Source: Planctomycetia bacterium (GTDB lineage: Bacteria; Planctomycetota; PLA2; JAEUHO01). From it: a stretch of DNA of 6,168 bases. Positions 1 through 4,798 of the stretch are shown piece after piece. Location: contig JAUXCH010000323.1 of the NCBI GenBank assembly GCA_030618975.1, positions 1 to 6,168 of the forward strand, read 5' to 3'. Each line of letters starts with the position of its first letter. Positions within the stretch are counted from its first letter, which is position 1. The notes below the pieces were generated by a model that ran no database searches, was not told where the DNA came from, and saw only the letters and a list, made by a program, of their open reading frames with translations. A program made the position numbers and the translations under genes.

Positions 1-40
1 ACCGCTTGGCCTCCGACTTGGGGAAGATACCGTCATCCAT
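1..40 (-). CDS. Possible 5' end of a leftward gene of unknown product (partial)
   Basis: Reading leftward from an ATG at 40-38, the first 13 codons give MDDGIFPKSEAKR and run off the window edge without a stop. Eleven of the 13 codons end in G or C, the codon bias seen in the confident genes here, and the peptide mixes charged and polar residues as real proteins do. No other ATG, GTG or TTG occurs in this frame between 40 and the in-frame stop at 100-98, so the start is forced if the gene is real. A purine-rich AGGGGAGG on this strand lies about 20 nt too far upstream to serve as a normal Shine-Dalgarno. The product cannot be named from 13 residues. The gene would be divergent from the YwiC-like gene, with the palindrome at 47-65 immediately upstream of its start. 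Confidence 0.35.
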   Translation of the reverse strand, partial: MDDGIFPKSEAKR

Positions 41-46
41 ATATAT

Positions 47-65
47 AGGCCTGAAATTCTGGCCT
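47..65. promoter_or_regulatory. Near-perfect 19-bp palindrome, candidate operator in a divergent promoter region
   Basis: AGGCCTGAAATTCTGGCCT reads the same on both strands at eight of nine arm positions; only the T/T pair at 52/60 fails, and the centre is A56. Each half site reads AGGCCnGAA. It abuts the alternating AT tract at 39-47, the most AT-rich stretch of the window, which could supply a -10 element for either direction. The position between a putative leftward start at 40 and the rightward gene at 134 fits a homodimeric repressor or activator site. A terminator reading is weaker because no T tract follows on either strand. The cognate regulator is not in the window, so the role is inferred from symmetry and position. 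Confidence 0.45.
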
Positions 66-133
66 CCCCTGCGCCCGGATCCCGATGCGAATGGCTCTCA
101 CCCGCCCTCTCCCCCCCGCATGCGACTTCCCGT

Positions 134-1015
134 ATGCTCCCGACTGTGACCTCAACTGCGAACGATTCTCAAGATGACGGCGCACGCGCCCGCCAGTCCG
201 CCTTCGGAAGGAAACGGTTCTGGCTCCCGGCGGCGCACGGGTCCTGGACCTGGTGGATGGGGCCGCTCTTGATCGGGCTCGCCGCCGGGGGCCATCCGCG
301 CTGGAACTTCGTCTCGCTCGTGATCGCCGCGCTCGCCGGCTTCCTCCTGATGCAGCCGTCGACGATCGCGGCGAAGGCGCTCTCGGGCCGCCGCCCGCGC
401 TCCGACCTGCGGCCCGCCCTCCAGTGGATGGCGATCTACGCGTTCGTCTGTCTCCTGGGCGTGACGTGCATCGTGCAGGCGGGCGACGCCCACGTGCTGG
501 GGCTCGCGGCGCCCGGGCTCCTGGTCTTCGGCGCGTATCTCTGGCTCGTCTTCCGCCACGCCGAGCGTCGCCAGCGGGCGATGGAGATGCTCGCGGCGGG
601 CGTGATGGCGCTCGCCGCGCCGGCCGCCTACTGGGCGGCGGGCGGGAAGGACTACCCCGGGCCCTGGGTGCTCTGGGTGCTCACGTGGCTCCAGTCCGCC
701 TCCGCGATCGCCAACGTCTACCTGCGCCTCGACCAGCGGCGCTGGGCCCGGGGACGCCCGCTGGGCGAACGACTCGCCGCCGGACGGCGCACACTCGTCC
801 ACCACCTCCTGGGGCTGGCCGCCGCCGTGTTCTTCGTCGCCATCGGCCAGGCCCCGCCGCTGACGATCGCCGCCTTCGCCGTCGTCCTCGTGGATGCGGT
901 CGACACGGTGCTGAGGCCGACGCCCGGCGCGCGCCCGGCGGCGATCGGCATCCGCCAGCTCGCGGCCACCGGCGCCTTCGTCTTGATCATGGCGGCCGCG
1001 TACTGCCTCGCGTGA
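134..1015 (+). CDS. YwiC-like family polytopic membrane protein
   Basis: This 293-residue protein is almost wholly hydrophobic after a polar N-terminus (residues 1-28). Likely membrane segments lie near 38-53, 57-76, 96-117, 121-142, 150-172, 178-199, 222-241, 243-261 and 273-292, giving eight or nine spans with Arg-rich loops at 82-93, 141-148 and 198-220. The family signature is PAAHGSWTWWMGPLLIG (32-48), matching the P-x-x-HG-x-W opening of YwiC-like proteins; the NVYLRL stretch (194-199) and the C-terminal IGIRQLAATGAF (271-282) also fit. The molecular function of the family is unknown. In Bacillus subtilis ywiC lies near the narGHJI/fnr nitrate-respiration genes. Here hemY follows 89 bp downstream on the same strand. 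No Shine-Dalgarno precedes the ATG at 134, and the frame is open upstream to the window edge, but no other good start is visible. Confidence 0.8.
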   Translation: MLPTVTSTANDSQDDGARARQSAFGRKRFWLPAAHGSWTWWMGPLLIGLAAGGHPRWNFVSLVIAALAGFLLMQPSTIAAKALSGRRPRSDLRPALQWMAIYAFVCLLGVTCIVQAGDAHVLGLAAPGLLVFGAYLWLVFRHAERRQRAMEMLAAGVMALAAPAAYWAAGGKDYPGPWVLWVLTWLQSASAIANVYLRLDQRRWARGRPLGERLAAGRRTLVHHLLGLAAAVFFVAIGQAPPLTIAAFAVVLVDAVDTVLRPTPGARPAAIGIRQLAATGAFVLIMAAAYCLA

Positions 1016-1093
1016 CGAGAGCGCCGGATCCGCACGGCGCCGCGCCCGGCAGGCGGTAGGGTGTTTGCCACCGCGGAGCCGGGCGGCCGCGGC

Positions 1094-1100
1094 GAGGAGG
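1094..1100 (+). promoter_or_regulatory. Strong Shine-Dalgarno of the hemY-type gene
   Basis: GAGGAGG ends 4 nt before the ATG at 1105 and fixes that start. The 89-bp gap from the YwiC-like gene also holds TAGGGT at 1057-1062, which could be a weak -10, and two copies of CCGCGG (1071-1076 and 1087-1092) that could pair just ahead of the ribosome site. Neither is convincing in DNA this GC-rich, so the gene may equally be read through from the upstream one. Confidence 0.7.
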
Positions 1101-1104
1101 GTTC

Positions 1105-2472
1105 ATGGGCGCCGGCGGCGAGGGACAGCAGGGCGCAGGCGTAGACGCGCTCGTGGTGGGTGGAGGCATCTCCGGCCTCACCACGGCCTGGCACCTCGCA
1201 AAGGCGGGCGTCGACGTCGAGCTCCTCGAAGCCGCCCCGCGCGTCGGCGGGTCGATCGTCACCCACGCCGAGGACGGCTGGCTCTTCGAGCTCGGCCCGA
1301 ACACCGTGCTCGAGAACAACCCGTACGTCGGCCCGCTGATCGAGGAGGCGGGCCTGGGCCCGGACAAGCTCGTCGGCGCCGCGGCGGGCAAGCGCCGCTA
1401 CCTCTGGAAGCGAGGACGCCTGCAGCCCCTGCCGTCGGGGCCGATCTCCTTCCTTCGCACGCGGCTCTTCTCGGGTGAGGCGAAGGCGCGCGTCGTGCGC
1501 GAGCCGTTCGTGCGCGCGCCCCTCGACGACCGCGAGGAGAGCGTCGCCGAGTTCGTCCGGCGCCGGCTCGGCCGCGAGATGCTCGACTACGCCGTCGGAC
1601 CGTTCGTGTCGGGCGTGTACGCGGGCGACCCGGAGCGCCTCTCGGTGCGGTGGGCGACGGCGAAGATCCACGCGCTGGAGAAGAACCACGGCAGCCTGGT
1701 GAAGGGCGCCTTCGCGAAGAAAAAGGGTCCGGCGCCGAGCGGGCACATGATCTCGATCCGCCAGGGGCTCGACGCGCTGCCCGCCCGTCTTGCCGCCGGC
1801 ATCCCGTCCGTGCGCACGGGCGCGGCCTGCCGGCGTGTCCTCCGCGGCGACGACGGGGTCTTCCGCCTCGACACCGACGACGGCACGCTCACGGCCCGCC
1901 GGGTCGTCCTCGCCGTGCCGGCCGACGCCGTGGCGCGTCTGCTCGACGAGGCGACGAACGGCGACGCACGGCTCTTCGACGAGATGCCCTACGCCCCCAT
2001 CGTCCTCGCCGCACTGGGCTTTCGGCGGGAGGACGTCGCCCACCCGCTCGACGGGTTCGGCTTCCTCGCGCCGCGCTGCGAGTCGCTCCGCATCCTCGGC
2101 TGCCTGTTCCCGTCCTCGCTCTTCCCGGGCCGCGCCCCTCCGGGCCACGTGGCGCTGACGGCCTTTGCCGGCGGCCGCACGGATCCCGAGATCGCGACCT
2201 GGGACGACGAGCGCGTCCTGCACCTCGTGACGTCCGAGCTCTCCCGCGCGCTCGGCACGCGCGGGCGTCCCGTCGCCCAGCACGTGCGCCGGTGGCCGCG
2301 CGCCATCCCCCAGTACGAGATCGGGCACGGCCTCTTCGTCGAACGGGCCCGAGCCCTCGAGGCGCGCCTGCCGGGCCTCTCCGTCGCGGGCAACGTGCTC
2401 GGCGGCGTCTCCGTGCCGGACTGCATCCGAAACGCCACCCTGCTGGCCGAGCGGCTCCGGACGGAGACGTAG
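1105..2472 (+). CDS. hemY: HemY-type FAD-dependent protoporphyrinogen (or coproporphyrinogen) oxidase
   Basis: The enzyme removes six electrons from protoporphyrinogen IX, or coproporphyrinogen III in bacteria using the coproporphyrin route, with oxygen as acceptor, in late haem synthesis. It typically sits at the inner face of the cytoplasmic membrane. The 455 residues match the family's usual 450-480. Visible features are the dinucleotide-binding GGGISG (19-24) at the end of a beta strand, E42 placed to bind the FAD ribose, RVGG (46-49), FELGPN (61-66), the family motif FVSGVYAGDPERLS (167-180), and the C-terminal FAD-contact block AGN-LGGVSVPDCI (428-441). The first 12 residues are a Gly-rich extension before the Rossmann strand. 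Databases often label this class hemG, although Escherichia coli HemG is an unrelated flavodoxin-type enzyme. The proto- versus coproporphyrinogen preference cannot be read from the sequence, and no hemE or hemH neighbour is visible to help. Confidence 0.93.
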   Translation: MGAGGEGQQGAGVDALVVGGGISGLTTAWHLAKAGVDVELLEAAPRVGGSIVTHAEDGWLFELGPNTVLENNPYVGPLIEEAGLGPDKLVGAAAGKRRYLWKRGRLQPLPSGPISFLRTRLFSGEAKARVVREPFVRAPLDDREESVAEFVRRRLGREMLDYAVGPFVSGVYAGDPERLSVRWATAKIHALEKNHGSLVKGAFAKKKGPAPSGHMISIRQGLDALPARLAAGIPSVRTGAACRRVLRGDDGVFRLDTDDGTLTARRVVLAVPADAVARLLDEATNGDARLFDEMPYAPIVLAALGFRREDVAHPLDGFGFLAPRCESLRILGCLFPSSLFPGRAPPGHVALTAFAGGRTDPEIATWDDERVLHLVTSELSRALGTRGRPVAQHVRRWPRAIPQYEIGHGLFVERARALEARLPGLSVAGNVLGGVSVPDCIRNATLLAERLRTET

Positions 2473-2507
2473 GACGGGCCTCCGGCTCCTGGGCGCCCCC
2501 CTCCACT

Positions 2508-2522
2508 GGTAACGAAGTTTCC
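2508..2522. promoter_or_regulatory. Short AT-rich inverted repeat, possible upstream binding site
   Basis: GGTAAC-GAA-GTTTCC is an inverted repeat with one mismatch in six pairs and a 3-nt centre, in one of the few AT-richer patches between hemY and the HEAT gene. Its centre is about 128 bp upstream of the start site predicted from the sigma-54-like element, a distance typical of enhancer-binding activator sites. Only one copy was seen, so the assignment is weak. Confidence 0.22.
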
Positions 2523-2577
2523 GGCCGGTGACAGGCCCCGGGACGCGGACGACACGCCCAACCCGCCCCGTCGGCCC

Positions 2578-2603
2578 GAGGCCCCCGATCCATGGGGGTC
2601 CTC
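2578..2603. terminator. GC-rich hairpin after the hemY-type gene, possible terminator without a U tract
   Basis: GAGG-CCCCC, a 7-nt loop GATCCAT, then GGGGG-T-CCTC forms nine G-C/A-T pairs with a single bulged T at 2599. It begins 106 nt after the hemY stop codon and ends 13 nt before the sigma-54-like element. No T run follows on either strand, so it is not a canonical intrinsic terminator. It could act as a structured 3' end in a GC-rich genome, or as an inverted-repeat binding site for a regulator of the HEAT gene. The stem is directly visible; its role is inferred. Confidence 0.35.
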
Positions 2604-2616
2604 CTCCCGCCGCCCG

Positions 2617-2632
2617 TGGCACGACCTTTGAT
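2617..2632 (+). promoter_or_regulatory. Candidate sigma-54 (-24/-12) promoter of the HEAT-repeat gene
   Basis: TGGCACGACCTTTGAT aligns without gaps to the sigma-54 consensus TGGCACGrnnnTTGCW. The whole -24 block TGGCACG, the following purine, the TTG and the final W match; the one miss is A for C at the -12 base. The invariant GG (2618-2619) and the -13 G (2630) have the required spacing. The predicted start near 2643 leaves a 5' leader of about 44 nt containing the Shine-Dalgarno at 2674-2678. Such promoters need an ATP-dependent enhancer-binding activator, none of which is encoded here. The match is visible in the sequence; activity is inferred. Confidence 0.5.
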
Positions 2633-2673
2633 CCCCGAGGAGCACGGGGGTGAATCGACGTCCCCGGTCCGCC

Positions 2674-2678
2674 GGAGG
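2674..2678 (+). promoter_or_regulatory. Shine-Dalgarno of the HEAT-repeat gene
   Basis: GGAGG lies 8 nt before the ATG at 2687, an optimal spacing. It supports that start, which also puts the signal peptide exactly at the N-terminus. Confidence 0.75.
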
Positions 2679-2686
2679 CTCGAACC

Positions 2687-4732
2687 ATGAAGAACCGACT
2701 CGCCGCACACGTCCTCCTGCTCGCGCCGCTCCTCCTCCTGCTCCTCGCCTCCCCCACCTGGGCGCGCGGCGGCCGCTACGCCGGCCCGGTCCAGCGCGGT
2801 CCGACGTCGGCGGAGCCGACGGCCCCCCCGGGCGCGCCCGAGGTCCCCGCCCCCGACTGTCCGGACCCCGAGGGGGAGCCGCCCGAGGCTCCGCCGAACT
2901 TCACGCCCCCGACCCCGACCCTGGACGGCGGGCCCGGCGCCGGACGGACGGCGAGGACGGGACGCATCGGAGTGGCCGGCGTCGGCGTCACCGACTGGCT
3001 GCACTGGTACGAGTCGCGCCGCGAACGCTTCGAGGACTTCCGCGCCTGGACGCTTCGCACGGAGGCGAGCCCGATGTTCGCCGTCGGCGACGCGAACGGC
3101 CCCGCCGTCGGCAAGGCGAGCGCCCGTGTGAGCGACCGCGTGCGCATGCAGATCCTCGAGGCGCTCTCCGACACCCTGGATCCGAAGCACGATCATTGGA
3201 TCCCCACCGAGGCCGCCGCCTACGTCGGGCTCGGCAAGATCGCGACGGGTCGCAAGCACGTTGCGCCGCACCTCGCCGTGTTGAGCGGCGCGCGGACGGT
3301 GCCGGAGTACATCCGCGAGTCGGCGGTCCTCGGGCTGGGCCACCTCGCGCGCACCGACGCGCACTCGAGGCTCCCCGCCGACCTGCTCGACGGCGTGCGC
3401 GACGTCCTGCTCGACGTGCTCGTGGACGACGCGTTCGGCATCCGCACCCGCGCGTTCGCCGGCGTCTCGCTCGGCCTCCTCGCCGACCAGCCCTCCGGCC
3501 GGCCGAGCGGATCCTGGACGGCAGAGCATCTCTTCCGCGCGTGGAACACGCGTAAGCTGCCCGACGAGGTGCAGGTCGGCATCCTGGTCGGTCTCTCGCG
3601 CATCGATCCGGATCAGATCCCGCGCGTCATCAAGCTGGTGCTCGGAGGCTGCGCGGAGCGCGGCCGCGAGTGGCCGGAACCCGCCTCCGCCCTCGTCCGC
3701 GCGAACGCCCTCGTGGCGCTCGCCCGGACCGGCGACGTGCGAAGCGCGCCCGTGATCGTCGGAATCCTGGAGCGCAAGAGCGGTGCGAGCACCCTCCTGA
3801 AGCAGGCAGCCGCCCTGTCCGCCGGCATCCTCGGCGAACGGGACGCACGTGCCCGCCGAGATCTCGGCCGGGCCTTGCTCGGCACGTTGGACGGGCGGGG
3901 CGAGCCCGGCACCCGGCACCTCGCCTGGATGGCACTCGCGCGCCTGCTCGCCGCGGAGGCGGCGGACGGCGGCGACGACCTCGTGAAGGACGCCCAGGGC
4001 GGCGCCCGCCTCCTCGGGGCCCTGAAGGAGACCCGCGCGGGCGAACGCGCCTTCGTGGCGCTCGCGCTGGGCGTGGCCGTCGCGCCCGTCGACCACACCG
4101 TGGACTCCGGCATCTGGCAGGGCTTCCGGTTCGACGCGGTCGAGGCGCTCCGGCGGGGCGTCGAGAAGGGCGCCGACGCGCACGTGCGCGGCGCGTTCGC
4201 CGTCGGGCTGGGCCTGGCGGGCGACCGGCAGAGCGGCGCACGCCTGCTGGAGATCCTGAGGAACGACGACGCGGATCCCGAGATCCGTGCCTACGCCGCC
4301 CTGGCCCTCGGCCTCACGGGCGACGCCCGGCAGGGCGTGGTGTCCGCGCTGACCGACGCGCTGGCCTCGCCGCGGAGCGAGTTGCTTCGAATGCGCGCGG
4401 CGACCTCGCTCGGGCTGCTCGGCGGCGGCTCCCCCGCCGAGCAGGAGAAGGTCCTGCTCACGCTGGTGACCTCGCTGCGGACCACCCGCAGCCAGGCCTT
4501 CAAGGGCCAGATCGCGGTGACGCTCGGCCGCATCGGCGACGCGCGGGCGGTCAAGTCGCTCGTGGCGATCCTGGCCGGCGAGAAGGAGGCCGGGCTGAAC
4601 CGCGCAATCGCCTGCGCGGCCCTGGGCCTGGTCGGCGACGAGGAGATGCAGCCGCTGCTCGCCGAGACGCGCATCGACTCCCTCTACACGGCCGGCGCCA
4701 ACGTGATCTACGAGCTGCTCGACCTCCTCTGA
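2687..4732 (+). CDS. Secreted HEAT-repeat domain protein
   Basis: The 681-residue product starts with a Sec signal peptide: K2 and R4, a Leu-rich core over residues 9-21, and a probable signal peptidase I cut after TWA (24-26). Residues about 30-85 are a Pro/Gly/Ala-rich, probably disordered linker. A Trp/aromatic segment DWLHWYESRRERFEDFR follows (from D103). From about residue 150 to the end the protein is an alpha-helical HEAT solenoid. GLGKIA (181-186) marks an early repeat, and the clearest repeats run from about 498 to 670, with AxxALGLxGD-type helix ends such as AVGLGLAGD, AALALGLTGD, AVTLGRIGD and CAALGLVGD. HEAT solenoids bind proteins and are not catalytic; no enzyme motif is visible. 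The closing YELLDLL resembles ends I associate with planctomycete HEAT proteins. The protein would act outside the cytoplasm, and its partner is unknown; the exported WD40 protein encoded 66 bp downstream is a candidate. A sigma-54-like promoter precedes the gene. Confidence 0.85.
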   Translation: MKNRLAAHVLLLAPLLLLLLASPTWARGGRYAGPVQRGPTSAEPTAPPGAPEVPAPDCPDPEGEPPEAPPNFTPPTPTLDGGPGAGRTARTGRIGVAGVGVTDWLHWYESRRERFEDFRAWTLRTEASPMFAVGDANGPAVGKASARVSDRVRMQILEALSDTLDPKHDHWIPTEAAAYVGLGKIATGRKHVAPHLAVLSGARTVPEYIRESAVLGLGHLARTDAHSRLPADLLDGVRDVLLDVLVDDAFGIRTRAFAGVSLGLLADQPSGRPSGSWTAEHLFRAWNTRKLPDEVQVGILVGLSRIDPDQIPRVIKLVLGGCAERGREWPEPASALVRANALVALARTGDVRSAPVIVGILERKSGASTLLKQAAALSAGILGERDARARRDLGRALLGTLDGRGEPGTRHLAWMALARLLAAEAADGGDDLVKDAQGGARLLGALKETRAGERAFVALALGVAVAPVDHTVDSGIWQGFRFDAVEALRRGVEKGADAHVRGAFAVGLGLAGDRQSGARLLEILRNDDADPEIRAYAALALGLTGDARQGVVSALTDALASPRSELLRMRAATSLGLLGGGSPAEQEKVLLTLVTSLRTTRSQAFKGQIAVTLGRIGDARAVKSLVAILAGEKEAGLNRAIACAALGLVGDEEMQPLLAETRIDSLYTAGANVIYELLDLL

Positions 4733-4783
4733 TCCCCTACGCCCCACCCCGCCCCCCCATCCCACGCGCCTGCGTCGAGGATC

Positions 4784-4792
4784 TGCGACAAT
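4784..4792 (+). promoter_or_regulatory. Extended -10-like element, possible leaderless promoter of the WD40 gene
   Basis: TGCGACAAT fits an extended -10 (TGn followed by GACAAT, four of six to TATAAT). Its last T at 4792 is exactly seven positions before the A of the ATG at 4799, so that A would be +1 of a leaderless transcript. This agrees with the absence of any Shine-Dalgarno in the C-rich 66-bp gap after the HEAT gene. No convincing -35 is present at 17 bp spacing, and no terminator is visible in the gap, so read-through from the HEAT gene remains possible. Confidence 0.35.
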
Positions 4793-4798
4793 CCGCCC

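Noticed and set aside
120..149. Nine-codon mini-ORF (MRLPVCSRL) overlapping the YwiC-like start
   Set aside because: It could be a coupled leader peptide, but it has no Shine-Dalgarno and such short frames are common by chance.
1071..1092. Two CCGCGG copies that could form a hairpin ahead of the hemY ribosome site
   Set aside because: A six-base self-complementary GC motif is frequent in this composition, and the gap has no other sign of RNA-based control.
2181..2193. GGATCCCGAGATC repeated at 2181-2193 and 4273-4285
   Set aside because: Both copies encode Asp-Pro-Glu-Ile within unrelated proteins, and the match does not extend further, so it is coincidence and codon bias.
1650..2531. A 293-codon plus-strand frame overlapping hemY
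   Set aside because: It is an out-of-frame reading of the hemY coding sequence, rich in Arg, Pro and Gly, while the hemY frame carries all family motifs.
718..2757. A 679-codon open frame on the minus strand
   Set aside because: It is antisense to hemY and the end of the YwiC-like gene, with the biased composition of a GC-rich shadow frame and no domain.
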